DNA of 64,000 nt from Camelus bactrianus (taxonomy: Eukaryota > Chordata > Mammalia > Artiodactyla > Camelidae). The stretch lies in contig NC_133569.1 of the NCBI RefSeq assembly GCF_048773025.1, forward strand, positions 6,324,001 to 6,388,000, given 5' to 3'. Below are positions 1 through 11,950 of the stretch, piece by piece (position 1 is the stretch's first letter; each line of letters begins with the position of its first letter). Below the pieces are notes generated by a model. That model was not told the DNA's origin. It searched no databases and saw only the letters and a program-made list of their open reading frames with translations. The position numbers and the translations under genes are program-made.

Positions 1-89
1 TAGCTTGTTGGGAACACAAAGTATCTCTTCAGTTGCAAACTCCACTCCATAAATATATATGGGGAGGAACTAGCTCCAACTCGGTTTTA

Positions 90-101
90 CAGTGAAAACT
101 G
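90..101. other. Short dyad with GAAA loop, once per monomer
   Basis: The sequence cagtgaaaactg has perfect 4-bp arms (cagt/actg) around a gaaa loop. It lies inside a wider gtttt...aaaac inverted pair. It is intact in most monomers but altered in the subtypes with actacagg, attacagg, attgcagg or ctgaagg. No function can be shown from sequence; it could fold in a transcript or mark a protein-binding site. Confidence 0.55.
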
Positions 102-206
102 CAGGAACTTCAAACCGGCACTAGGAAACAGACTGAGAAACCAGAGTAAAAGGTTCTCCTGCAACCCGTTCCTTTTGTGCTAGATGAACGAACGTCTCTC
201 CACATG

Positions 207-218
207 CTCAGTTCTGAG
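207..218. other. Conserved 5-bp dyad ctcag-tt-ctgag
   Basis: Perfect 5-bp inverted arms flank a 2-bp centre. The motif and its flanks (catg before, agat after) are among the least changed parts of the monomer across the window. Occasional variants include tcaattctgag, tcatttctgag, tcagatctgag and ttctaagag. Short dyads in satellites are candidate protein-binding sites, but no specific binder can be named here. Confidence 0.55.
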
Positions 219-300
219 AGATAAGTGTGTGTGAAAGCCGTCCTTCACCTAGCTTGTTGGGAACACAAAGTTTCTCTTCAGTTGCAAACTCCACTCCATA

Positions 301-310
301 CATATATATG
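301..310. other. AT-rich palindrome catatatatg (example copy in monomer 2)
   Basis: A perfect 10-bp self-complementary block sits near monomer position 52-61 in most copies. It varies more than its flanks: aaatatatatg, cacatatatg, catatttatg, catataagg, cagatatatg and catatatata all occur. The following bases (gggg, gcgg or acgg) are subtype-diagnostic. It is the most AT-rich part of the unit and a likely site of bending or melting, which is inference. Confidence 0.55.
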
Positions 311-3300
311 CGGAGGTACTAGCTCCAACTCGGTTTTACAGTGAAAACTGCAGGAACTTCAAACCGGCACTAGGAAACAGACTGAGAAACCAGAGTAACA
401 GTTTCTCCTGCAACCCGTTCCCTTTGTGCTAGATGAACGAACGTCTCTCCACATGCTCAGTTCTGAGAGATAAGTGAGTGTGAAAGCCGTCCTTCACATA
501 GCTTGTTAGGAATACAAAGTTTCTCTTCAGTTGCAAACTCCACTCCATACATATATATGCGGAGGTACTAGCTCCAACTCGGTTTTATAGTGAAAACTGC
601 AGGAACTTCAAACCGGCACTAGGAAACAGACTGAGAAACCAGAGTAAAAGTTTCTCCTGCAACACGTTCCCTTTGTGCTAGATGAACGAAAGTCTCTCCA
701 CATGCTCAGTTCTGAGAGATAAGTGTGTGTGAAAGCCGTCCTTCACCTAGCTTGTAGGGAACACAAAGTTTCTCTTCAGTTGCAAACTCCACTCCATACA
801 CATATATGGGGAGGAACAAGCTCCAACTCGGTTTTACAGTGAAAACTGCAGGAACTTCAAACCGGCACTAGGAAACAGTCTGAGATACCAGAGTAAAAGT
901 TTCTCCTGCAACCCGTTCCCTTTGTGCTAGATGAACGAACGTCTCTCCACATGCTCTGTTCTGAGAGATAAGTGTGTGTGAAAGCCGTCCTTCACCTAGC
1001 TTGTTGGGAACACAAAGTTTCTCTTCAGTTGCAAACTCCACTCGATATATATATATGGGGAGGTACTAGCTCCAAATCGGTTTTACAGTGAAAACTGCAG
1101 GAATTTCAAACCGGCACTAGGAAACAGACTGAGAAACCAGAGTAAAAGTTTCTCCTGCAAACCGTTCCGTTTGTTTTAGATGAACGAACGTCTCTCCATA
1201 TGCTCAGTTCTGAGAGATAATTGTGTGTGAAAGCCGTCCTTCACATAGCTTGTTGGGAACACAAACTTTCTCTTCAGTGGCAAACTCCAATCCATACATA
1301 TATATGGGGAGGTACTACCTCCAACTCGGTTTTACAGTGAAAACTGCAGGAACTTCAAACCGGCACTAGGAAACAGACTGAGAAACCAGAGAAAAAGTTT
1401 CCCCTGCAACCCGTTCCCTTTGTGCTAGATGAACGAACGTCTCTCCACATGCTCAGTTCTGAGAGATAAGTGTGTGTGAAAGCCTTCCTTCACCTAGCTT
1501 GTTGGGAACACAAAGTATCTCTTCAGTTGGAATCTCCACTCCATACATATATATGGGGAGGAACTAGCTCCAACTCGGTTTTACAGTGAAAACTGCAGGA
1601 ACTTCAAACCGGCACTAGGAAACAGACTGAGAAACCAGAGTAAAAGTTTCTCCTGCAACCCGTTCCCTTTGTGCTAGATGAACGAACGTCTCTCCACAAG
1701 CTCAGTTCTGAGAGATAAGTGTGTGTGAATGCCGTTCTTCACCTAGCTTGTTAGGAATACAAAGTTTCTCTTCAGTTGCAAACTCAACTCCATACATATA
1801 TATACGGAGGTAGTAGCTCCAACTCGGTTTTATAGTGAAAACTGCAGGAACTTCAAACCGGCACTAGGAAACAGACTGAGAAACCAGAGTAAAAGTTTCT
1901 CCTGCAACCCGTTCCCTTTGTGCTAGATGAACGAACGTCTCTCCACATGCTCAGTTCTGAGAGATAAGTGTGTGTGAAAGCCGTTCTTCATCTAGCTTGT
2001 TAGGAATACAAAGTTTCTCTTCAGTTGCAAACTCCACTCCATAAATATATATACGGATGTACAAGCTCCAACTCGGTTTTATAGTGAAAACTGCAGGAAC
2101 TTCAAACCGGCACTAGGAAACAGACTGAGAAACCAGAGTAAAAGTTTCTCCTGCAACCCGTTCCCTTTGTGCTAGATGAACGAACGTCTCTCCACATGCT
2201 CATTTCTGAGAGATAAGTGTGTGTGAAAGCCGTCCTTCACCTAGCTTGTTGGGAACACAAAGTTTCTCTTTAGTTGCAAACTCCACTCCATACATATATA
2301 TGGGGAGGAACTAGCTCCAACTCGGTTTTACAGTGAAAACTGCAGGAACTTCAAACCGGCACTAGGAAACAGACTGAGAAACCAGAGTAAAAGTTTCTCC
2401 TGCAACCCGTTCCCTTTGTGCTAGATGAACGAACGTCTCTCCACATGCTCAGTTCTGAGAGATAAGTGTGTGTGAAAGCCGTCCTTCAACAAGCTTGTTG
2501 GGAACACAAAGTTTCTCTTCAGTTGCAAACTCCACTCCATACATATATATGGGGAGGTACTAGCTCCAACTCGGTTTTACAGTGAAAACTGCAGGAACTT
2601 CAAACCGGCACTAGGAAACAGACTGAGAAACCAGAGTAAAAGTTTCTCCTGCAAACCGTTCCCTTTGTGCTAGATGAACGAACGTCTCTCCACATGCTCA
2701 GTTCTGAGAGATAAGTGTGTGTGAAAGCCGTCCTTCACCTAGCTTGTTAGGAATACAAAGTTTCTCTTCAGTTGCAAACTCCACTCCATACATATATATG
2801 CGGAGGTACTAGCTCCAACTCGGTTTTATAGTGAAAACTGCAGGAACTTCAAACCGGCACTAGGAAACAGACTGAGAAACCAGAGTAAAAGTTCCTCCTG
2901 CAACCCGTTCCCTTTGTGCTAGATGAACGAACGTCTCTCCACATGCTCAGTTCTGAGAGATAAGTGTGTGTGAAAGCCGTCCTTCACCTAGCTTGTTGGG
3001 AACACAAAGTTTCTCTTCAGTTGCAAACTCCACTTCATACACATATATGGGGAGGAACAAGCTCCAACTCGGTTTTACAGTGAAAACTGCAGGAACTTCA
3101 AACCGGCACTAGGAAACAGACTGAGAAACCAGAGTAAAAGTTTCTCCTGCAACCCGTTCCCTTTGTGCTAGATGAACGAACGTCTCTCCACATGCTCAAT
3201 TCTGAGAGATAAGTGTGTGTGAAAGCCGTCCTTCAACTAGCTTGTTGGGAACACAAAGTTTCTCTTCAGTTGCAAACTCCACTCCATACATATATATGGG

Positions 3301-3486
3301 GAGGTACTAGCTCCAACTCGGTTTTACAGTGAAAACTGCAGGAACTTCAAACCGGCACTAGGAAACAGACTGAGAAACCAGAGTAAAAGTTTCTCCTGCA
3401 ACCCGTTCCCTTTGTGCTAGATGAACGAACGTCTCTCCACATGCTCAATTCTGAGAGATATGTGGGTTTGAAAGCCGCCCTTCACC

Positions 3487-6400
3487 TAGCTTGTTGGGAA
3501 CACAAAGTTTCTCTTCAGTTGCAAACTCCACTCGATACATATATATGGGGAGTTACTAGCTCCAACTCGGTTTTACACTGAAAACTGCAGGAACTTCAAA
3601 CCGGCACTAGGAAACAGACTGAGAAACCAGAGTAAAAGTTTCTCCTGCAAACCGTTCCGTTTGTTTTAGATGAACGAACGTCTCTCCACATGCTCAGTTC
3701 TGAGAGATAATTGTGTGTGAAAGCCGTCCTTCACCTAGCTTGTTGGGAACACAAACTTTCTCTTCAGTTGCAAACTCCACTCCATACATATATATGGGGA
3801 GGTACTAGCTCCAACTCGGTTTTACAGTGAAAACTGCAGGAAAATCAAACCGACACTAGGAAACAGACTGAGAAACCAGAGTAAAAGTTTCTCCTGCAAC
3901 CCGTTCCCTTTGTGCTAGATGAACGAACGTCACTCCACATGCTCAGTTCTGAGAGATAAGTGTGTGTGAAAGCCGTCCTTCACCTAGCTTGTTGGGAACA
4001 CAAAGTTTCTCTTCAGTTGCAAACCCCAATCCATACATATATATGGGGAGGTACTACCTCCAACTCGGTTTTACAGTGAAAACTGCAGGAACTTCAAACC
4101 GGCACTAGGAAACAGACTGAGAAACCAGAGTAAAAGTTTCTCCTGCAACCCGTTCCCTTTGTGCTAGATGAACGAACGTCTCTCCACATGCTCAGTTCTG
4201 AGAGATAAGTGTGTGTGAAAGCCGACCTTCACCTAGCTTGTTTGGAATACAAACTTTCTCTTCAGTTGCAAACTCCACTCCATACATATATATGCGGAGG
4301 TACTAGCTCCAACTCGGTTTTATAGTGAAAACTACAGGAACTTCAAACCGGCACTAGGAAACAGACTGAGAAACCAGAGTAAAAGGTTCTCCTGCAACCC
4401 GTTCCCTTTGTGCTAGATGAACGAAGGTCTCTCCACATGCTCAGTTCTGAGAGATAAGTGTATTTGAAAGCCGTCCTTCAACTAGCTTGTTGGGAACACA
4501 AAGTTTCTCTTCAGTTGCAAACTCCACTCCATACATATATATGGGGAGGAACTAGCTCCAACTCTGTTCTACAGTGAAAACTGCAGGAACTTCAAACCGG
4601 CACTAGGAAACAGACTGAGAAACCAGAGTAAAAGTTTCTCCTGCAACCCGTTCCCTTTGTGCTAGATGAACGAACGACCCTCCACATGTTCAGTTCTGAG
4701 AGATAAATGTGTGTGAAAGCCGTTCTTCACCTAGCTTGTTAGGAATACATAGTTTCTCTTCAGTTGCAAACCCCACTCCATACATATTTATACGCAGGTA
4801 CTAGCTCCAACTCGGTTGTATAGTGAAAACTGCAGGAACTTCAAACCGGCACTAGGAAACAGACTGAGAAACCAGAGTAAAAGTTTCTCCTGCAACCCGT
4901 TCCCATTGTGCTAGATGAACGAACGTCTCCCCACATGCTCAGTTCTGAGAGATAAGTGTGTGTGAAAGACGTCCTTCACATAGATTTTTAGGAATACAAA
5001 GTTTCTCTTCAGTTGCAAACTCCACTCCATACATATATATGCAGATGTACTAGCTCAAACTCGGTTTTATAGTGAAAACTGCAGGAACTTCAAACCGGCA
5101 CTAGGAAACAGACTGAGAATCCAGAGTAAAAGTTTCTCCTGCAACCCGTTCCCTTTGTGCTAGATGAACGAACGTCTCTCCACATGCTCAGTTCTGAGAG
5201 ATAAGTGTGTGTGAAAGCCGTCCTTCACCTAGCTTGTTGGGAACACAAAGTTTCTCTTCAGTTGCAAAATCCACTCGATACAAATATATGGGGAGTTACT
5301 AGCTCCAACTCGGTTTTACAGTGAAAACTGCAGGAACTTCAAACCGGCACTAGGAAACAGACTGAGAAACCAGAGTAAAAGTTTCTCCTGCAAACCGTTC
5401 CGTTTGTTTTAGATGAACGAACGTCTCTCCACATGCTCAGTTCTGAGAGATAATTGTGTGTGAAAGCCGTCCTTCACCTAGCTTGTTGGGAACACAAACT
5501 TTCTCTTCAGTTGCAAACTCCACTCCATACATATATATGGGGAGGTACTAGCTCCAACTCGGTTTTACAGTGAAAACTGCAGGAAAATCAAACCGACACT
5601 AGGAAACAGACTGAGAAACCAGAGTAAAAGTTTCTCCTGCAACCCGTTCCCTTTGTGCTAGATGAACGAACGTCACTCCACATGCTCAGTTCTGAGAGAT
5701 AAGTGTGTGTGAAAGCCGTCCTTCACCTAGCTTGTTGGGAACACAAAGTTTCTCTTCAGTTGCAAACCCCAATCCATACATATATATGGGGAGGTACTAC
5801 CTCCAACTCGGTTTTACAGTGAAAACTGCAGGAACTTCAAACCGGCACTAGGAAACAGACTGAGAAACCAGAGTAAAAGTTTCTCCTGCAACCCGTTCCC
5901 TTTGTGCTAGATGAACGAACGTCTCTCCACATGCTCAGTACTGAGAGATAAGTGTGTGTGAAAGCCGATCTTCACCTAGCTTGTTTGGAACACAAACTTT
6001 CTCTTCAGTTGCAAACTCCACTCCATACATATATATGCGGAGGTACTAGCTCCAACTCGGTTTTATAGTGAAAACTACAGGAACTTCAAACCGGCACTAG
6101 GAAACAGACTGAGAAACCAGAGTAAAAGGTTCTCCTGCAACCCGTTCCCTTTGTGCTAGATGAACGAACTTCTCTCCACATGCTCAGTTCTGAGAGATAA
6201 GTGTATTTGAAAGCCGTCCTTCAACTAGCTTGTTGGGAACACAAAGTTTCTCTTCAGTTGCAAACTCCACTCCATACATATATATGGGGAGGAACTAGCT
6301 CCAACTCGGTTCTACAGTGAAAACTGCAGGAACTTCAAACCGGCACTAGGAAACAGACTGAGAAACCAGAGTAAAAGTTTCTCCTGCAACCCGTTCCCTT

Positions 6401-6972
6401 TGTGCTAGATGAACGAACGACCCTCCACATGTTCAGTTCTGAGAGATAAATGTGTGTGAAAGCCGTTCTTCACCTAGCTTGTTAGGAATACATAGTTTCT
6501 CTTCAGTTGCAAACTCCACTCCATACATATTTATACGCAGGTACTAGCTCCAACTCGGTTGTATAGTGAAAACTGCAGGAACTTCAAACCGGCACTAGGA
6601 AACAGACTGAGAAACCAGAGTAAAAGTTTCTCCTGCAACCCGTTCCCATTGTGCTAGATGAACGAACGTCTCCCCACATGCTCAGTTCTGAGAGATAAGT
6701 GTGTGTGAAAGACGTCCTTCACATAGCTTTTTAGGAATACAAAGTTTCTCTTCAGTTGCAAACTCCACTCCATACATATATATGCAGATGTACTAGCTCA
6801 AACTCGGTTTTATAGTGAAAACTGCAGGAACTTCAAACCGGCACTAGGAAACAGACTGAGAAACCAGAGTAAAAGTTTCTCCTGCAACCCGTTCCCTTTG
6901 TGCTAGATGAACGAACGTCTCTCCACATGCTCAATTCTGAGAGATATGTGGGTTTGAAAGCCGCCCTTCACC
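3487..6972 (+). repeat. 14-monomer nested HOR, copy 1
   Basis: This joins two 7-monomer units of different sub-type. The first has acactg, ggaatacaaac, ctctgttctac, caaaccccactcc and gaatccag. The second has acagtg, ggaacacaaac, ctcggttctac, caaactccactcc and gaaaccag. The same alternation appears in the next 14 monomers, so the true latest amplification unit here is about 3486 bp. Confidence 0.85.
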
Positions 6973-9900
6973 TAGCTTGTTGGGAACACAAAGTTTCTCT
7001 TCAGTTGCAAACTGCACTCGATACATATATATGGGGAGTTACTAGCTCCAACTCGGTTTTACACTGAAAACTGCAGGAACTTCAAACCGGCACTAGGAAA
7101 CAGACTGAGAAACCAGAGTAAAAGTTTCTCCTGCAAACCGTTCGGTTTGTTTTAGATGAACGAACGTCTCTCCACATGCTCAGTTCTGAGAGATAATTGT
7201 GTGTGAAAGCCGTCCTTCACCTAGCTTGTTGGGAACACAAACTTTCTCTTCAGTTGCAAACTCCACTCCATACATATATATGGGGAGGTACTAGCTCCAA
7301 CTCGGTTTTACAGTGAAAACTGCAGGAAAATCAAACCGACACTAGGAAACAGACTGAGAAACCAGAGTAAAAGTTTCTCCTGCAACCCGTTCCCTTTGTG
7401 CTAGATGAACGAACGTCACTCCACATGCTCAGTTCTGAGAGATAAGTGTGTGTGAAAGCCGTCCTTCACCTAGCTTGTTGGGAACACAAAGTTTCTCTTC
7501 AGTTGCAAACCCCAATCCATACATATATATGGGGAGGTACTACCTCCAACTCGGTTTTACAGTGAAAACTGCAGGAACTTCAAACCGGCACTAGGAAACA
7601 GACTGAGAAACCAGAGTAAAAGTTTCTCCTGCAACCCGTTCCTTTGTGCTAGATGAACGAACGTCTCTCCACATGCTCAGTTCTGAGAGATAAGTGTGTG
7701 TGAAAGCCGACCTTCACCTAGCTTGTTTGGAATACAAACTTTCTCTTCAGTTGCAAACTCCACTCCATACATATATATGCGGAGGTACTAGCTCCAACTC
7801 GGTTTTATAGTGAAAACTACAGGAACTTCAAACCGGCACTAGGAAACAGACTGAGAAACCAGAGTAAAAGGTTCTCCTGCAACCCGTTCCCTTTGTGCTA
7901 GATGAACGAACTTCTCTCCACATGCTCAGTTCTGAGAGATAAGTGTATTTGAAAGCCGTCCTTCAACTAGCTTGTTGGGAACACAAACTTTCTCTTCAGT
8001 TGCAAACTCCACTCCATAAATATATATGGGGAGGAACTAGCTCCAACTCTGTTCTACAGTGAAAACTGCAGGAACTTCAAACCGGCACTAGGAAACAGAC
8101 TGAGAAACCAGAGTAAAAGTTTCTCCTGCAACCCGTTCCCTTTGTGCTAGATGAACGAACGACCCTCCACATGTTCAGTTCTGAGAGATAAATGTGTGTG
8201 AAAGCCGTTCTTCACCTAGCTTGTTAGGAATACATAGTTTCTCTTCAGTTGCAAACCCCACTCCATACATATTTATACGCAGGTACTAGCTCCAACTCGG
8301 TTGTATAGTGAAAACTGCAGGAACTTCAAACCGGCACTAGGAAACAGACTGAGAAACCAGAGTAAAAGTTTCTCCTGCAACCCGTTCCCATTGTGCTAGA
8401 TGAACGAACGTCTCCCCACATGCTCAGTTCTGAGAGATAAGTGTGTGTGAAAGACGTCCTTCACATAGCTTTTTAGGAATACAAAGTTTCTCTTCAGTTG
8501 CAAACTCCACTCCATACATATATATGCAGATGTACTAGCTCAAACTCGGTTTTATAGTGAAAACTGCAGGAACTTCAAACCGGCACTAGGAAACAGACTG
8601 AGAATCCAGAGTAAAAGTTTCTCCTGCAACCCGTTCCCTTTGTGCTAGATGAACGAACGTCTCTCCACATGCTCAGTTCTGAGAGATAAGTGTGTGTGAA
8701 AGCCGTCCTTCACCTAGCTTGTTGGGAACACAAAGTTTCTCTTCAGTTGCAAACTCCACTCGATACAAATATATGGGAAGTTACTAGCTCCAACTCGGTT
8801 TTACAGTGAAAACTGCAGGAACTTCAAACCGGCACTAGGAAACAGACTGAGAAACCAGAGTAAAAGTTTCTCCTGCAAACCGTTCCGTTTGTTTTAGATG
8901 AACGAACGTCTCTCCACATGCTCAGTTCTGAGAGATAATTGTGTGTGAAAGCCGTCCTTCACCTAGCTTGTTGGGAACACAAACTTTCTCTTCAGTTGCA
9001 AACTCCACTCCATACATATATATGGGGAGGTACTAGCTCCAACTCGGTTTTACAGTGAAAACTGCAGGAAAATCAAACCGACACTAGGAAACAGACTGAG
9101 AAACCAGAGTAAAAGTTTCTCCTGCAACCCGTTCCCTTTGTGCTAGATGAACGAACGTCACTCCACATGCTCAGTTCTGAGAGATAAGTGTGTGTGAAAG
9201 CCGTCCTTCACCTAGCTTGTTGGGAACACAAAGTTTCTCTTCAGTTGCAAACCCCAATCCATACATATATATGGGGAGGTACTACCTCCAACTCGGTTTT
9301 ACAGTGAAAACTGCAGGAACTTCAAACCGGCACTAGGAAACAGACTGAGAAACCAGAGTAAAAGTTTCTCCTGCAACCCGTTCCCTTTGTGCTAGATGAA
9401 CGAACGTCTCTCCACATGCTCAGTTCTGAGAGATAAGTGTGTGTGAAAGCCGACCTTCACCTAGCTTGTTTGGAACACAAACTTTCTCTTCAGTTGCAAA
9501 CTCCACTCCATACATATATATGCGGAGGTACTAGCTCCAACTCGGTTTTATAGTGAAAACTACAGGAACTTCAAACCGGCACTAGGAAACAGACTGAGAA
9601 ACCAGAGTAAAAGGTTCTCCTGCAACCCGTTCCCTTTGTGCTAGATGAACGAACTTCTCTCCACATGCTCAGTTCTGAGAGATAAGTGTATTTGAAAGCC
9701 GTCCTTCAACTAGCTTGTTGGGAACACAAAGTTTCTCTTCAGTTGCAAACTCCACTCCATACATATATATGGGGAGGAACTAGCTCCAACTCGGTTCTAC
9801 AGTGAAAACTGCAGGAACTTCAAACCGGCACTAGGAAACAGACTGAGAAACCAGAGTAAAAGTTTCTCCTGCAACCCGTTCCCTTTGTGCTAGATGAACG

Positions 9901-10456
9901 AACGACCCTCCACATGTTCAGTTCTGAGAGATAAATGTGTGTGAAAGCCGTTCTTCACCTAGCTTGTTAGGAATACATAGTTTCTCTTCAGTTGCAAACT
10001 CCACTCCATACATATTTATACGCAGGTACTAGCTCCAACTCGGTTGTATAGTGAAAACTGCAGGAACTTCAAACCGGCACTAGGAAACAGACTGAGAAAC
10101 CAGAGTAAAAGTTTCTCCTGCAACCCGTTCCCATTGTGCTAGATGAACGAACGTCTCCCCACATGCTCAGTTCTGAGAGATAAGTGTGTGTGAAAGACGT
10201 CCTTCACATAGCTTTTTAGGAATACAAAGTTTCTCTTCAGTTGCAAACTCCACTCCATACATATATATGCAGATGTACTAGCTCAAACTCGGTTTTATAG
10301 TGAAAACTGCAGGAACTTCAAACCGGCACTAGGAAACAGACTGAGAATCCAGAGTAAAAGTTTCTCCTGCAACCCGTTCCCTTTGTGCTAGATGAACGAA
10401 CGTCTCTCCACATGCTCAGTTCTGAGAGATAAGTGTGTGTGAAAGCCGTCCTTCAC
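6973..10456 (+). repeat. 14-monomer nested HOR, copy 2
   Basis: Copy 2 repeats the alternating variants of copy 1 at a distance of about 3485 bp. Its first 7-monomer half has acactg, ggaatacaaac and ctctgttctac; its second half has acagtg, ggaacacaaac and ctcggttctac. A one-base loss in cccgttcctttg near 7639 is private to this copy. The variant gatatgtgggtttg precedes both copies (near 3457 and 6943). Confidence 0.85.
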
Positions 10457-11950
10457 CAGCTTGTTGGGAACACAAAGTTTCTCTTCAGTTGCAAACTCCA
10501 CTCGATACATATATATGGGGAGTTACTAGCTCCAACTCGGTTTTACAGTGAAAACTGCAGGAACTTCAAACCGGCACTAGGAAACAGACTGAGAAACCAG
10601 AGTAAAAGTTTCTCCTGCAAACCGTTCCGTTTGTTTTAGATGAACGAACGTCTCTCCACATGCTCAGTTCTGAGAGATAATTGTGTGTGAAAGCCGTCCT
10701 TCACCTAGCTTGTTGGGAACACAAACTTTCTCTTCAGTTGCAAACACCACTCCATACATATATATGGGGAGGTACTAGCTCCAACTCGGTTTTACAGTGA
10801 AAACTGCAGGAAAATCAAACCGACACTAGGAAACAGACTGAGAAACCAGAGTAAAAGTTTCTCCTGCAACCCGTTCCCTTTGTGCTAGATGAACGAACGT
10901 CACTCCACATGCTCAGTTCTGAGAGATAAGTGTGTGTGAAAGCCGTCCTTCACCTAGCTTGTTGGGAACACAAAGTTTCTCTTCAGTTGCAAACCCCAAT
11001 CCATACATATATATGGGGAGGTACTACCTCCAACTCGGTTTTACAGTGAAAACTGCAGGAACTTCAAACCGGCACTAGGAAACAGACTGAGAAACCAGAG
11101 TAAAAGTTTCTCCTGCAACCCGTTCCCTTTGTGCTAGATGAACGAACGTCTCTCCACATGCTCAGTTCTGAGAGATATGTGTGTGTGAAAGCCGACCTTC
11201 ACCTAGCTTGTTTGGAACACAAACTTTCTCTTCAGTTGCAAACTCCACTCCATACATATATATGCGGAGGTACTAGCTCCAACTCGGTTTTATAGTGAAA
11301 ACTACAGGAACTTCAAACCGGCACTAGGAAACAGACTGAGAAACCAGAGTAAAAGTTTCTCCTGCAACCCGTTCCCTTTGTGCTAGATGAACGAACGTCT
11401 CTCCACATGCTCAGTTCTGAGAGATAATTGTATTTGAAAGCCGTCCTTCAACTAGCTTTTTGGGAACACAAAGTTTCTCTTCAGTTGCAAACTCCACTCC
11501 ATACATATATATGGGGAGGAACTAGCTCCAACTCGGTTCTACAGTGAAAACTGCAGGAACTTCAAACCGGCACTAGGAAACAGACTGAGAAACCAGAGTA
11601 AAAGTTTCTCCTGCAACCCGTTCACTTTGTGCTAGATGAACGAACGACCCTCCACATGTTCAGTTCTGAGAGATAAATGTGTGTGAAAGCCGTTCTTCAC
11701 CTAGCTTGTTAGGAATACATAGTTTCTCTTCAGTTGCAAACTCCACTCCATACATATTTATACGCAGGTACTAGCTCCAACTCGGTTTTATAGTGAAAAC
11801 TGCAGGAACTTCAAACCGGCACTAGGAAACAGACTGAGAAACCAGAGTAAAAGTTTTTCCTGCAACCAGTTCCCTTTGTGCTAGATGAACGAACGTCTCT
11901 CCACATGCTCAGTTCTGAGAGATAAGTGTGTGTGAAAGCCGTCCTTCAAC
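10457..11950 (+). repeat. Partial 7-monomer HOR copy (six monomers)
   Basis: Subtypes a to f are present in order, but the seventh monomer is replaced by an ordinary ggggagg monomer at 11951. The start carries a 2-bp loss (caccagcttg). Copy-specific changes are more numerous towards the right end, as expected at an HOR edge. Confidence 0.82.

Larger units (their letters stand above)
1..249 (+). repeat. Reference monomer (subtype g)
   Basis: This is the first complete unit and I use it for internal numbering. Landmarks are an AT-rich block near 50-60, a cagt/actg dyad at 90-101, a PstI-type ctgcag site at 99-104, a CpG pair in aacgaacg at 187-194, a ctcag/ctgag dyad at 207-218 and a GT run at about 223-232. 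Its variants aagtatctc, ggaac and ccttttgtgc mark subtype g. The same subtype recurs at 27134, 29375, 37583, 47279, 59199 and 62186. The phase is my choice; the true unit of amplification may start anywhere in the repeat. Confidence 0.93.
1..3486 (+). repeat. Loosely ordered satellite monomers, no clear HOR
   Basis: About 14 monomers. Subtypes ggaacac/ggggagg/ttttacag and ggaatac/gcggagg/ttttatag are interspersed, the latter near 497, 1747, 1993 and 2745. Two a-like features occur near 1000-1245 (ctcgata, tttgttttag, gataattg). The next monomer at 1246 starts like subtype b (acaaactttc) and continues like subtype c (tactacctcc), so it looks like a hybrid. I see no clean tandem multimer here. 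Confidence 0.8.
3487..11950 (+). repeat. 7-monomer HOR block (~1743 bp unit), 4 full copies plus 6 monomers
   Basis: Unit starts fall at 3487, 5230, 6973, 8715 and about 10457, spaced 1743, 1743, 1742 and 1742 bp. The marker ggaaaatcaaaccgacac recurs at about 3839, 5582, 7325, 9067 and 10809. Each copy has the order a (ctcgata, tttgttttag, gataattg), b (acaaactttc, cgacac), c (ccaatcc, tactacctcc), d (tttggaa, gcggagg, actacagg), e (ggaac, ttctacag), f (gttcttcac, ggaatac, tacgcagg) and a seventh with gcagatgtac. The fifth copy lacks that seventh monomer and the array changes character at 11951. Confidence 0.93.

Noticed and set aside
223-232. GT microsatellite
   Set aside because: The gtgtgtgtg run is only about nine bases, is part of the monomer, and shows no length expansion across copies.
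1-249. CENP-B box
   Set aside because: The reverse strand has ttcgtt and, 14 bases further, ggaacggg, recalling the two ends of the box. The required spacing TTCGnnnnAnnCGGG is not met in the monomers examined, so no functional box is claimed.
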